Notes: generated from the sequence alone by a model not told the origin. Shown: positions 1-9,339, numbered from the stretch's first letter. The stretch is DNA of 43,446 bases from JARRRL01 sp037380725 (GCA_037380725.1 JARRRL010000030.1:1-43446), one strand, 5' to 3'. A program made the numbers and translations.

Positions 1-1049
1 TTGACGGTTTTGATGGACATCATGGGACCTTCAAACGTCGACATGCCATAAAAACTGAGGGATACCACCATGAATTTCAGTACGGGGTCCGTGCGTAGCT
101 TATCCCAGGCACCAGAAAGGGTCATGATGCCGTTGATCATGCCTCCCCAAGATGGGGCGAGTAATATCAGTGAAAAAACCATACCCACCGATTGAACCCA
201 GTCCGGTAAAGCGGTGAATTGCAGGTGATGTGGGCCAGCCCACATGTAGATGGAAATCAGCGCCCAGAAGTGAATAACTGAAAGTCGGTAAGAATAAACA
301 GGACGCTCAGCCTGCTTGGGCACGAAATAATACATCATGCCTAAAAAGCCAGCCGTGAGGAAGAAACCAACGGCATTGTGCCCATACCACCACTGCACCA
401 TCGCGTCTACTGCACCTGAATAGATAATGTAAGACTTGGTCAGGCTGACTGGAATGGCCAAATTATTAACAATGTGCAAGACCGCGACGGTGATGATAAA
501 AGCAGCAAAGAACCAATTGGCGACATAGATGTGCTTGATTTTTCGTTTGGCGAGCGTGCCAAAGAAAACGATGCCGTAGCTCACCCACACGATGGCGATG
601 AGCAGATCGATGGGCCATTCCAGTTCAGCGTACTCTTTACCTTGAGTGATGCCCAGCGGTAGGGTGATGGCGGCTAGCAGAATGACGCATTGCCAGCCCC
701 AGAAGGTAAAGCTGGCGAGGCGGGGGAAGGCGAGAGGGGCTTTACTGGTGCGCTGTACCACGTAATAAGAAGTGGCGAATAGCGCGCAGCCGCCAAACGC
801 AAAGATCACCGCGTTGGTGTGAAGGGGCCGTAATCGAGAGTAGGTCAGCCAAGGCAGGTCAAAATTTAATGCGGGCCAGGCCAGTTGTGCGGCAATGAAG
901 ACGCCAACGGCCATGCCCACAATGCCCCATACAACGGTCATGGCTGCAAATTGCGCAACGACTCGATCTACGTATTGAGGGACGCCCGAAGGGTTGTGGG
1001 GACTGTTGGAAACGTGTTCTGCGGTTACAGTGGGCTTTATCACATTCAC
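1..1049 (-). CDS. ccoN: cbb3-type cytochrome c oxidase subunit I (CcoN), N-terminal part
   Basis: This is the catalytic heme-copper subunit of the high-affinity cbb3 terminal oxidase, an integral inner-membrane protein that reduces oxygen and pumps protons. The gene runs off the left edge, so about 349 residues are visible. Seen in the translation: RPLHTNAVIFAFGG with a heme-b ligand histidine, WWYGHNAVGFF with the copper-ligand histidine region, WAGPHH with the paired CuB histidines, and FYGMSTFEGPMMSIKTVN at the edge, all closely matching CcoN. Several hydrophobic membrane segments are evident. I chose the GTG at 1049 because an AGGGAG ribosome site lies about 8 bases upstream; the next GTG, two codons later, is an alternative. 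The later CcoN histidines and the expected ccoO, ccoQ and ccoP genes lie outside the window. Confidence 0.95.
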   Translation of the reverse strand, partial: MNVIKPTVTAEHVSNSPHNPSGVPQYVDRVVAQFAAMTVVWGIVGMAVGVFIAAQLAWPALNFDLPWLTYSRLRPLHTNAVIFAFGGCALFATSYYVVQRTSKAPLAFPRLASFTFWGWQCVILLAAITLPLGITQGKEYAELEWPIDLLIAIVWVSYGIVFFGTLAKRKIKHIYVANWFFAAFIITVAVLHIVNNLAIPVSLTKSYIIYSGAVDAMVQWWYGHNAVGFFLTAGFLGMMYYFVPKQAERPVYSYRLSVIHFWALISIYMWAGPHHLQFTALPDWVQSVGMVFSLILLAPSWGGMINGIMTLSGAWDKLRTDPVLKFMVVSLSFYGMSTFEGPMMSIKTV

Positions 1050-1094
1050 TCGAAGGGCTCCCTGGTAGAAAAATCAACACGAGTCAACGCAACA

Positions 1095-1108
1095 GTATAC
1101 GCGTATAC
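1095..1108. promoter_or_regulatory. perfect 14-bp palindrome upstream of ccoN
   Basis: The sequence GTATACGCGTATAC reads the same on both strands and lies about 46 to 59 bases upstream of the chosen ccoN start. Position and symmetry would suit an operator for a dimeric regulator. It does not match the FNR/Anr consensus (TTGAT, four bases, ATCAA) that usually controls cbb3 oxidase operons. The regulator is unknown and the functional reading is inference. Confidence 0.35.
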
Positions 1109-1456
1109 GTTAAGGAGGGTGGCGCGTGCGATTAATATATACAACTATAATTTTGAGTCAGTTAAGTTGTATTTAAGACAACTGAAGAACTTCAGGCAGC
1201 GGTGAGCAACCTGTTTCTTGTGGTTAGCGATGGTACCAGGTGTGTCGAAAAGCTGCCAGTGGGAATTTAAGATCAAGAAGGAATCTCAGGCGTGCAGTTT
1301 ATGCCGTCATGGCGTGAGCAATGGATCAATGCTGAAATGCATGACAGACTAAACGGCGCTGAACGAGCTGAACTAATAGAGGGCATAAAAATAGAGGGCA
1401 CAAAGATAAAGCAAAGACAAAGAGAGAGTGCGCCAAAAAGCGCGGTCGACAGCGCA

Positions 1457-1490
1457 ATGTCGTGAAATAAGATATGTCGTGAAATAAGAT
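1457..1490. repeat. 17-bp tandem duplication, two perfect copies
   Basis: The unit ATGTCGTGAAATAAGAT occurs twice head to tail, at 1457-1473 and 1474-1490, in non-coding DNA. It is one of several short direct repeats in the gene flanks of this window. Confidence 0.9.
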
Positions 1491-2338
1491 AACCAGTGTT
1501 CCCGTGGTGATCAGTATGACCAATGTCGTGTCGTCTCAGTAGCGTCAGTAGGTGTTGTCATTGCGATCATTCGACGTGTGGCCTCATGCCAAAGGCTTTG
1601 GCTGTGATGACGATGCGTTTCGTGTAATAACCTCTTAACGTTTTAAAGTGATTGACCGTGTGTTCGGCATGTTTGATTGTCGCTTTGATCATGGTTTTTT
1701 CAAAGAGTCATGGTAAAACAAACGCGACCAGCGATGTGAGCAAAAAAGGATAGCACGGCTTGGAATCAGAAATTTTTTAATTTTTTAATACAGCGTCGTG
1801 TTCTTGGTCAACGTCCGTGTTTGAAAATAATCTTGTGTTAGGTGAAACGTTTTGTGCTTCCTGCCAGAACAGATTATATGGAAATTTCGTTAATCCACGC
1901 GGTAAAACGCAGTGGTTTTAATTCTATAGGGTGCCGCTTTATGATTTAAATACAGTGTCGTTCCATCTGAGAGTCAGTGGCTTGTTTTATGAGTCAGACC
2001 GTTAGGTGTAAATTCGGTGTGCAAGGGTTGCATTCCCTTGCTTGTGGTAAATGGACGGATTGGGTCGATCGATCAGTGATGCGCGAATTCGCTATTTTGT
2101 GTCCTATAGAGTTGTAATAACAAAAAGCGCGCAGCAACAAGAAGAACGCAACAAAAAATAACGAAAGCTATTTTTCTTTTTTTGGGGTCAACCGTAGAAT
2201 GAGTGGTGGTAGTCACTTTTGTTTGTTGTTTTCGGGCGGAGCTGGTCAACTGAGCGCGTTTGTCATCGTGACACGAGTGAGTCAGGGTCGAGATGATGAT
2301 GTTGTCGAGCGCCTTGTGTTGATGCTAAGGGGGAAGTT

Positions 2339-3109
2339 TTGCAATCAGATTTTTACGGGATCGTGCGGTGGGGCTGCGTGATCGGTGCTGGGCTGTTTGC
2401 GTTATCAACTTTGGGTTGCGGCGGCGAATTTGGGCTGGAGCAATTGTCATTAGCATTGGACAATTCGAATTTAGCACCCGTCCCAACAACACCCGTTCCA
2501 ACAAGAGAAGATGAAGATATTGAAGGGAGCGATGATGATGGTTTGGTGGCTGTCGCACCCATTGTGAGCGCCCCCAGCGTGGTGGTGAATGATCCGGGCT
2601 TACAACGGGGTGTGGAATTGTATCAACAGTACTGCCAGGTGTGTCATGGCGCCCGTGGTGAGGGGGTGGCGGCGTTCCCGGACTTGATCAATTGCTCGAC
2701 CTGCAACAACGCACAAGCTTTCTTTGATGTGACCTTAGCGACAATGCCTCCCGGCAATGTAGGGGTTTGTGATGCGCTGTGCACACAGACAATAACGGAT
2801 TATTGGTTTTCACCCGCGCGTGATGACTTGCTGGGTTCGCCTGTGGCGCCGCTTGATCCAGCCGCTTTGGATGGCAGAACGTTGTACATTCAGCAATGTC
2901 AAGTTTGTCATGGCGCCGATGGTGCTGGTGTGGGGAGATATCCGGGTATTCTCGGTGAGTCGCGTGGAAAGTTTATATCTGAAACAGTCGAAGACATGCC
3001 AACCGCTGATCCTTCTCTGTGTGATCAGGCGTGCAGCACAAAAGTTGCGGATTACTTTTTTTCAACGGTTTCAGGCGCGGGACAGGGCGGCGGTAACGAC
3101 GACGATTGA
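2339..3109 (+). CDS. diheme class I cytochrome c lipoprotein
   Basis: A predicted exported electron carrier with two tandem c-type heme domains. Each domain has a CQVCH heme-attachment site (Cys99/Cys102/His103 and Cys187/Cys190/His191) and a later methionine in TMPPGN or EDMPTADP that could be the axial ligand. Each domain also carries a C-x-x-x-C pair (CDALC, CDQAC) just before its last helix, so the protein looks like an internal duplication. Residues 12-27 are hydrophobic and end at Cys27 in TLGCGG, an imperfect lipobox, followed by an acidic and proline-rich linker. The C-terminus is Gly/Asp-rich. The start is a TTG with an AAGGGGGA ribosome site; a GTG a few codons inside is possible. 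The redox partner is not shown by context, though the divergent neighbour is a cytochrome oxidase gene. Confidence 0.85.
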   Translation: MQSDFYGIVRWGCVIGAGLFALSTLGCGGEFGLEQLSLALDNSNLAPVPTTPVPTREDEDIEGSDDDGLVAVAPIVSAPSVVVNDPGLQRGVELYQQYCQVCHGARGEGVAAFPDLINCSTCNNAQAFFDVTLATMPPGNVGVCDALCTQTITDYWFSPARDDLLGSPVAPLDPAALDGRTLYIQQCQVCHGADGAGVGRYPGILGESRGKFISETVEDMPTADPSLCDQACSTKVADYFFSTVSGAGQGGGNDDD

Positions 3110-3126
3110 GCGCGCCTAAGGCGCGC
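3110..3126 (+). terminator. hairpin after the cytochrome c gene
   Basis: A perfect 7-bp stem, GCGCGCC and GGCGCGC around a TAA loop, begins right after the stop codon of the cytochrome c gene. A short T run follows only after about 16 bases, so it is a weak or rho-assisted terminator candidate. It lies between convergent genes. Confidence 0.4.
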
Positions 3127-3191
3127 GCTGCGCGTGAAATGTGTTTTTGTATTCCGTTTCGCCCCGCGTGAAAGTGATCATAAAGGTATCG

Positions 3192-4748
3192 TCATTGAAA
3201 CTGTTGAATGGTTTCTTCTAGTGTTTGCGCCGTTTGCAGTAAATCGCTGTTGGTGGTGCTTACCTCATTCATAGCGGTTACGGTGTTTTGACCTGCTGCG
3301 TCAATGTTCGTAATGTTTTTGCTGATCTCTTCGGATGCGGTGGACTGGTCTTCGGTTGCGGTAGCGATGTGTTGGCACATATCTCGAATGGTATTCACAT
3401 TATCCGAAATGGTTGAAAATTGTTCTTCGAGGCGATTGGCGTTGTTCACGTTTATATTGACGGCTTCGTGGCTGGTGTTGATGGCCTTGACGGCATTGGT
3501 CGCCGCACGTTGAAGTGCGCTAATCATGGCACTGATTTGCCCTGTTGATTCTTGAGTTTTTGCGGCCAGTGAACGTACTTCGTCAGCGACAACAGCAAAA
3601 CCGCGGCCTTGCTCTCCCGCGCGCGCGGCTTCAATCGCCGCATTGAGCGCCAGTAGGTTTGTTTGTTCGGCGATACTGCTGATCACATCCACCACAGTGC
3701 CAATTTGCTCTGAGTCTTGATTGAGTTGCTGAATGATGACGGAAGACTGATTGATGGTTTCTTCTAGTTTTGTGGTCGCGAGTCGTGAGTCTTTTAGTGT
3801 GACTCTCCCTTCCTCTGATCGGTCTTTGGATATGTCAACCAATTGCGACATTTCCCGGGTTCTGTTTGCAATATTTTGTATTGTGGCGGACATTTCCTGA
3901 GCAGCGCGTGCAGCGAGCTTGACTTCTTCTGAAAGCATTTTGACTTCTTTTGCAGTCACTTGCGTGCTGGAGTGCGCCGCATTGGCTGAGGTCTTGACGA
4001 GATCTTTGGCATCATTAATGCGGTATAAAATAGTGTCTTTCTGCGATTGAATGAATTTAAAAGCAAGCTGTATGCTGCCCAATTCATCAAAGCGCTGCGT
4101 GTATATTTCTTGAGCGATTGGGCTGTCGAAAAGCTGGCGTGTGCTGTCAGCAAATTGTTTCCATGGCAGACCAATGGCATACGCCAGCAGTCCATTCAAC
4201 AACAGGGCGCCGACACCGACCAGATAGAGGTTGATGTTTTGGTTGACCGCCAGTAGACCGATTAGCGTTATCAAAGAGAAAGTCGTGAACAACTTCAGTT
4301 GCAGTGGCATCTTCAAAAGCCAGCGGAAGTGTTTAAGAAAGCGATTTGATTTTCCCCAGTATACTTTTTCCGCTTCCTGGACAAGGTGTGCGCTTGGTTT
4401 GTGTCTGACGGACTGATAGCCAATGCATTTTCCATTTTTGTACATGGGGGTGACGAACGCGTTTACCCAATAGTGATCACCATTTTTGCATCGATTTTTA
4501 ACCATGCCCATCCAGGGCTTGTTGGACTTGAGGTGTTCCCACAGCTCCTTAAAGGCCAATTGAGGCATGGAGGGGTGGCGAATAATGTTGTGCGCTTGAC
4601 CGATGAGTTCGTCGCGTGTGAATCCACTGATCTGTAAAAAATCATCGTTAATATGATCGATGACACCTTTAGTATTTGTCGTGGATACGATGACTTGTGC
4701 GTCATCGTAATCGCAACATTTGTCGGTGACTGGCAGATTGGTGCGCAC
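3192..4748 (-). CDS. Aer-like methyl-accepting chemotaxis protein with N-terminal PAS domain
   Basis: A membrane chemoreceptor of about 518 residues, likely sensing redox or energy state. The N-terminal PAS domain (about residues 10-115) has the Aer-type pattern: SGFTRDELIGQAHNIIRHP, then WMGMVKNRCKNGDHYWV. Aer PAS domains bind FAD. Two adjacent hydrophobic segments at about 150-195 form a membrane hairpin with almost no periplasmic loop, so sensing should be cytoplasmic. The C-terminal half is the chemoreceptor signalling hairpin with the conserved tip EQTNLLALNAAIEAARAGEQ. No C-terminal CheR/CheB-tethering pentapeptide is present (the end is ETIQQFQ). The start is a GTG with AGGAG about 9 bases upstream. 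It is transcribed alone and convergently with the cytochrome c gene. Assignment to the Aer class is firm; the ligand is inferred. Confidence 0.92.
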   Translation of the reverse strand: MRTNLPVTDKCCDYDDAQVIVSTTNTKGVIDHINDDFLQISGFTRDELIGQAHNIIRHPSMPQLAFKELWEHLKSNKPWMGMVKNRCKNGDHYWVNAFVTPMYKNGKCIGYQSVRHKPSAHLVQEAEKVYWGKSNRFLKHFRWLLKMPLQLKLFTTFSLITLIGLLAVNQNINLYLVGVGALLLNGLLAYAIGLPWKQFADSTRQLFDSPIAQEIYTQRFDELGSIQLAFKFIQSQKDTILYRINDAKDLVKTSANAAHSSTQVTAKEVKMLSEEVKLAARAAQEMSATIQNIANRTREMSQLVDISKDRSEEGRVTLKDSRLATTKLEETINQSSVIIQQLNQDSEQIGTVVDVISSIAEQTNLLALNAAIEAARAGEQGRGFAVVADEVRSLAAKTQESTGQISAMISALQRAATNAVKAINTSHEAVNINVNNANRLEEQFSTISDNVNTIRDMCQHIATATEDQSTASEEISKNITNIDAAGQNTVTAMNEVSTTNSDLLQTAQTLEETIQQFQ

Positions 4749-5083
4749 GATGTGGTGCTCCTTGTTTGAACTTTTAGCTTTTAGCTTTTGGCTTCAGTTT
4801 ATGGTTTCGTTGTGATCTTATTTATGTTGATATTCTCCAGTGTAGGTGAGGTGTAAAAACCTGTCGAACAGTTGGGTGAATCGTCCATTGTTGAAGGCGT
4901 GTGATGGCGTATCGAATGCTCATTCTTGGGCAGTGAACCATGACATGAAACCGGTTCACCAGATTAGGTCGCACACTGCCAACAAAGGTGGTAGAGTTTC
5001 ACCGAAAAACGACTCAGGCTTTGTTTAAATAATGATCGCTTGAGTGCGTGTAGCGTACCCTTTTCGGATTTCGGAGTAGTTGG
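4749..5083. other. divergent intergenic region with a 7-bp triplicate repeat
   Basis: This 335-bp region lies between the divergent chemoreceptor and tex genes and should hold both promoters. At 4771-4791 the unit CTTTTAG occurs three times in tandem, the last copy with one change. I see no gene here. A GGAG ribosome site for tex lies near 5071. Confidence 0.5.
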
Positions 5084-7507
5084 ATGACCGTAGAGCCCCA
5101 AAAATTGCCGGAGCAAAAGATTGCTGAGGAGTTGTGTGTTCAAATCGAACAGGTCCAAAAGACCGTTGCTTTGTTGGATGATGGTGCAACGGTGCCATTT
5201 ATTGCCCGTTACCGGAAAGAGGCAACCGGCGGATTGACCGATGAACAACTTCGTACCCTCGAAAAACGACTGGCTTATTTGCGCGAATTAGAAGAGCGGC
5301 GGGAAACGATTCTGCGTTCCGTGGAACAACAAGGCAAGCTGACCGAAGCGCTCAAAGTTCAGTTCATGGCTGCAGAAAACAAAACGGATCTGGAAGACTT
5401 GTACCTGCCGTACAAACCCAAACGCCAGACGAAAGCACAAAAAGCGCGTGAAGCGGGCTTAGAGCCACTGCTCGCGATGCTGCTTAAAACGGATACGCTT
5501 GATCCGCAGGCCGCAGCGCGCGATTTCGTGAACGTGGAGGGCGGTGTCGATTCGGTGGATGTGGCCTTAGAAGGTGCGCGACATATCTTTATCGATGATT
5601 GCAATAACAATGTGGAACTGGTTCGGTCGTTACGCCAACAGCTGTTAGACTCGGGGCAGGTCTTTTCCAGCGTTGCACCCGCTTATAAAGATAAATTGAA
5701 AGACAAAAAAGTCATCCACTTTGCTGATTACGTTGATCATCGTGAACCTTATCACGCGGTGCCATCGCATCGAGCGCTGGCTATGTTGCGAGGGCGACAG
5801 CAAGGGGTATTGCAATTGAAGGTGGATTTGCCCTTAGACGAGGGTGAAGTGCATCCGGGGCAAACAGCGATTGCCGCGAGTATTCAGCTTGCGCAACGAG
5901 CCGATTCGGCGAATAAGAGTTGGTTGAGTGAGTGTTGTCGTTGGGCGTGGCGGACGCGTTTACACCCACGTTTGGAGAGTGAATTACTGACGGAATTGCG
6001 CATGAAAGCCGATGAACAAGCGATCGAAGTCTTTGCGCGTAATCTGAAAAATTTGCTATTGGCACCTCCGGCGGGTAATCGCGTAACCATGGGCTTAGAT
6101 CCAGGTTTAAGAACGGGTGTAAAAGTAGCGATTGTAGGGGAAAGCGGTGATGTGCTCTTGCACGATACCATCTTTCCGCATGAGCCACAGAAAAAGTGGG
6201 AGGCCTCCCTGGCGAAATTGAAACAATGGGTTGAGGCGTATCATGTTGAATTAATTGCGATTGGTAATGGTACGGCTTCGCGCGAAACCGGACGTTTAGT
6301 CAGCGAACTGTTGAGTAAGTGTTTGGATAAAGATAAAGCAGATAGTGTGAAAAAAGTGATCGTCAGTGAGGCAGGCGCTTCCGTGTACTCTGCTTCTGAA
6401 TTGGCGACACAAGAATTGCCTGATTTGGATGTGTCATTTCGTGGTGCGGTCTCCATTGCGCGTCGACTCCAGGATCCACTGGCTGAGCTGGTGAAAATTG
6501 AGCCGAAATCGATTGGTGTGGGGCAATATCAACACGATGTCGATCAGATGATTCTCAATCGCACGCTGTTGAATGTAGTGGAAGATTGTGTCAACGCGAT
6601 TGGTGTTGACGTGAATACGGCTTCTATTGCGCTATTGGCTCAAGTGTCGGGTATCAGCGCGACTTTGGCGCAGAATATTGTACGTTATCGTGAAGCCAAT
6701 GGTCCTTTTCCGTCTCGCGAAGCGTTGCGCTGTATCCCGCGCTTTGGTGATCGCACGTTTGAATTGGCTGCTGGGTTTTTACGTGTTGTGAAGGGAGAGC
6801 AGGTTTTGGATGCTTCGGCTGTACACCCTGAAGCGTATGGACTGGTGCAGCAGATGGCGCAGCACATTACGGTGGATGTGAAAGCATTGATTGGAAACGT
6901 GGAGCGAATTCGCCAGCTGTCTGCGGATGATTTCGTCAATGAACAGTTTGGTTTGCCCACGGTAACGGATATTCTCGCTGAACTGGAAAAACCAGGGCGA
7001 GATCCGCGCGACGCGTTCAAAGCGGCTGAGTTTCGCGATGACGTTCAAAGCATCGATGATCTCAAACCGGGTATGAAGCTAGAAGGTGTGGTCACCAACG
7101 TGACGCACTTTGGCGCTTTTGTGGATATTGGTTTGTACCAGGAAGGTTTGGTGCACATCTCAGAATTGTCGGATCAGTTTGTTAAAGATCCACACGCCGT
7201 GGTTCGAGCGGGTGATATTGTGTCGGTGCGCGTGTTAGATATTGATCGAGAGCGTGATCGTGTGGCCTTGAGTATGAAGTCCGATGCGAGTGCGCATAAG
7301 CGAGCAGGCGCACACAGTAACACGGATGGGGGAGCGCATTCAGCGTCGCGTCGTCTGAAGCCGGGTGCTTCAAAACAAGGGGAAACGAAAACAAAGAAAA
7401 AAGCGGAAGGCGCGCGCGCTAACAGTCGGCGAAATCACGGTACGCAGGATATGCCGCGAAATACCCTCGCGGAAGCATTCAATAATGCGCGACTGCTACG
7501 CAAATAA
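5084..7507 (+). CDS. tex: Tex-family RNA-binding transcription accessory protein
   Basis: Tex is a cytoplasmic nucleic-acid-binding protein related to eukaryotic Spt6; in bacteria it affects transcription and, in some pathogens, toxin expression. The 807-residue product has the usual Tex order. An N-terminal helical part contains FIARYRKEATGGL. The YqgF-like RNase H fold follows at about 330-460 (GLDPGLRTGVKVAIV and IGNGTASRETGR). Helix-hairpin-helix segments come next at about 495-560 (LNRTLLNVVEDCVNAIGVDVN). A C-terminal S1 domain lies at about 660-735 (GMKLEGVVTNVTHFGAFVDIG). The last 70 residues form a basic, low-complexity tail. The start ATG has a GGAG site about 9 bases upstream. gshA starts 50 bases downstream on the same strand, so the two may be co-transcribed. 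Confidence 0.97.
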   Translation: MTVEPQKLPEQKIAEELCVQIEQVQKTVALLDDGATVPFIARYRKEATGGLTDEQLRTLEKRLAYLRELEERRETILRSVEQQGKLTEALKVQFMAAENKTDLEDLYLPYKPKRQTKAQKAREAGLEPLLAMLLKTDTLDPQAAARDFVNVEGGVDSVDVALEGARHIFIDDCNNNVELVRSLRQQLLDSGQVFSSVAPAYKDKLKDKKVIHFADYVDHREPYHAVPSHRALAMLRGRQQGVLQLKVDLPLDEGEVHPGQTAIAASIQLAQRADSANKSWLSECCRWAWRTRLHPRLESELLTELRMKADEQAIEVFARNLKNLLLAPPAGNRVTMGLDPGLRTGVKVAIVGESGDVLLHDTIFPHEPQKKWEASLAKLKQWVEAYHVELIAIGNGTASRETGRLVSELLSKCLDKDKADSVKKVIVSEAGASVYSASELATQELPDLDVSFRGAVSIARRLQDPLAELVKIEPKSIGVGQYQHDVDQMILNRTLLNVVEDCVNAIGVDVNTASIALLAQVSGISATLAQNIVRYREANGPFPSREALRCIPRFGDRTFELAAGFLRVVKGEQVLDASAVHPEAYGLVQQMAQHITVDVKALIGNVERIRQLSADDFVNEQFGLPTVTDILAELEKPGRDPRDAFKAAEFRDDVQSIDDLKPGMKLEGVVTNVTHFGAFVDIGLYQEGLVHISELSDQFVKDPHAVVRAGDIVSVRVLDIDRERDRVALSMKSDASAHKRAGAHSNTDGGAHSASRRLKPGASKQGETKTKKKAEGARANSRRNHGTQDMPRNTLAEAFNNARLLRK

Positions 7508-7557
7508 TACGCTTTTGTTTTGAAATCCTGTTCTTGCCGATCAAGGGAGCGGAGAAG

Positions 7558-9210
7558 ATGTCCACGGAGTTTTTGGTCGGCCTGAAACGATTTATGGCTT
7601 CTGGTGCCGCCGCTTATCTGTCCAATTCACGCCGAGGCATCGAGAAAGAGAGCTTGCGTGTTCGCTCGGATGGGCGATTATCTTCGCATTCGCACCCATC
7701 CGGTTTGGGCGCGGCATTAACGCATCCTTATATCACAACGGATTACTCGGAAGCGCAGTTGGAGCTCATTACGCCGACGAGTGACAGTTTGGATGGCGTA
7801 TTGACTTTTTTGACCGATTTACATCGCTACGTTTTTCGTCATATTGGTGATGAGTTGATGTGGGTCAATAGTATGCCGTGTGTGATTGACTCGGAGGCGA
7901 GTATACCAATTGCCCGCTATGGTCAATCGATGCTAGGGCGGCTTAAGCACATCTATCGACAGGGCTTGTCGCATCGCTACGGGAGAGCGATGCAGGCCAT
8001 TTCGGGGGTGCATTTTAATTACTCGTTTACGGATGAGTTTTGGAGTTGTTTCGCGCAATCGGGCGTGTTTGCAGGTCCGGAGGAGTGGAGCAGTCTATTG
8101 GGGGCAAAGCACCTCCTTGGGGGAGGAGAACCATCAGTTGATGAGCCGTTGTTGGCATTGCAGCGTGTAAAAAATGCAGGTTATTTTGCTATTATCCGTA
8201 ATTTTATGCGTATAAATTGGTGGTTGGTGCTGGTGTTTGGCGCTTCACCTGCTGTGTGTAACAGCTTTTTTCAGGGACGTCAGCATCAATTGTTGATCCC
8301 GGATAATCATACTGCTTTGGGACCATATGCCACTTCTTTACGCATGGGCGATTTGGGTTATCAAAATTCACGGCAGAAGAGTTTGTCTGTCTGTCATAAT
8401 TCCGTGGAAGCGTATGCGCGCAGTTTGCAGCGTGCGATGCGCATGCCAGATGAAGATTTTGCGGCGATTGGACTGTGTGTTGACGGCGAATATCGACAAT
8501 TGAGTACCAATGTGTTGCAAATTGAGAATGAGTATTACGGTTCAATCCGACCAAAGCGAACCGTGAAAGGCCTAGAAAGACCCAGTGACGCCTTGCTGCG
8601 CCTGGGCGTCGAGTACTTGGAGGTTCGTTTGCTGGATTTGGATCCTTTTGAATCCGTAGGCGTTTCGCGTGAACAACTTCAAGTGATTGAGGTTTTACTG
8701 CTGTATTGTTTACTGTGTGACAGCCCTCTTTTGACGGATTCGGAGTATGCCGACACACGTAAGCGTATGAATCAAGTGGTAAACCGAGGTCGAGATCCCA
8801 ATGAAAAACTGAGCTTTGCGGGGAAAACGGATTGTATTCAGACGCAGGCTTTACGGCTGCTGGATGATCTGAATGCCGTTGCGGAAGCGGCGGGCATCGC
8901 GGATTGGGCGCAAACTGAGAAGCGAATGCGGCAGCGATTGGAAGATTTTGATCAATTACCTTCGGCACGAATCCTGGCGGAGTTGAGCGAGAGTCAGCGA
9001 TCTTATTTTGATTGGGCCGTGCAGCGTGCTGAGGCAACGGCGGATGTGTTCAGAAATTCTCCGATAGACCCGGCGCGATTGCGCCAATTCGAGGCGGCTA
9101 CGCGTGCATCTGTGAGCGATCAGGAGCTGTTGGAGCGCGATCACAAAGACTTTGCGCCCTTTTTAGCTGAATTTTTGGGTTTTGATCCGACACTTGCGCC
9201 GTCACAATAG
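7558..9210 (+). CDS. gshA: glutamate-cysteine ligase (gamma-glutamylcysteine synthetase)
   Basis: This enzyme performs the first, ATP-dependent step of glutathione synthesis, joining glutamate to cysteine in the cytoplasm. The roughly 550-residue product matches the E. coli-type GshA family. Visible family motifs are RGIEKESLRV near the N-terminus, THPYITTDYSEAQLELITP, ISGVHFNYSF and NSFFQGRQH. I chose the ATG at 7558, which follows GGAGCGGAGAAG, over an in-frame TTG 24 bases upstream that would overlap this ribosome site. The gene follows tex closely and converges on the FliL-like gene, with a CCTAATC repeat array in between. Confidence 0.96.
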   Translation: MSTEFLVGLKRFMASGAAAYLSNSRRGIEKESLRVRSDGRLSSHSHPSGLGAALTHPYITTDYSEAQLELITPTSDSLDGVLTFLTDLHRYVFRHIGDELMWVNSMPCVIDSEASIPIARYGQSMLGRLKHIYRQGLSHRYGRAMQAISGVHFNYSFTDEFWSCFAQSGVFAGPEEWSSLLGAKHLLGGGEPSVDEPLLALQRVKNAGYFAIIRNFMRINWWLVLVFGASPAVCNSFFQGRQHQLLIPDNHTALGPYATSLRMGDLGYQNSRQKSLSVCHNSVEAYARSLQRAMRMPDEDFAAIGLCVDGEYRQLSTNVLQIENEYYGSIRPKRTVKGLERPSDALLRLGVEYLEVRLLDLDPFESVGVSREQLQVIEVLLLYCLLCDSPLLTDSEYADTRKRMNQVVNRGRDPNEKLSFAGKTDCIQTQALRLLDDLNAVAEAAGIADWAQTEKRMRQRLEDFDQLPSARILAELSESQRSYFDWAVQRAEATADVFRNSPIDPARLRQFEAATRASVSDQELLERDHKDFAPFLAEFLGFDPTLAPSQ

Positions 9211-9290
9211 GGCGTGATGTGTCCGCTTGGTATGTGACGCGCGCTAGCTTACCCACGCGACCACACCTACGTGTGTCATCCCTCTATATT

Positions 9291-9335
9291 CCTAATCCCT
9301 AATCCCTAATCCCTAATCCCTAATCCCCCCTAATC
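9291..9335. repeat. heptamer tandem array (CCTAATC, six copies)
   Basis: Five perfect back-to-back copies of CCTAATC run from 9291 to 9325. A sixth copy at 9329-9335 follows after three extra C bases. The array fills the gap between the 3' ends of the convergent gshA and FliL-like genes. On one strand it is C-rich and on the other G-rich, with runs of three or more G at regular spacing. Confidence 0.95.
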
Positions 9336-9339
9336 CCTA

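Larger units (their letters stand above)
1050..2338. other. long intergenic region without a convincing gene
   Basis: About 1.3 kb separates ccoN from the cytochrome c gene. Open frames here are short, lack good ribosome sites and have no recognisable protein character. The stretch holds the upstream region of ccoN with a 14-bp palindrome, a 17-bp tandem duplication at 1457-1490, and AT-rich DNA near 1760-1800 and 2150-2180. I see no tRNA-like or terminator-like structure that I would defend. It may hold promoters or an unrecognised small RNA. Confidence 0.5.

Noticed and set aside
1150..1170. Possible FNR/Anr box upstream of ccoN
   Set aside because: TTGAGTCAGTTAAG matches only one half of the TTGAT-N4-ATCAA consensus and the second half fits poorly.
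1326..1523. Hydrophobic minus-strand frame in the ccoN upstream gap
   Set aside because: It overlaps the 17-bp repeat, has no ribosome site and no family character.
2199..2381. Small plus-strand frame just before the cytochrome c gene
   Set aside because: It overlaps the cytochrome signal sequence in another frame and has a poor ribosome site.
8204..9037. 277-codon minus-strand frame inside gshA
   Set aside because: It is antisense to a clear GshA protein and its Pro/His-rich composition is that of a shadow frame.
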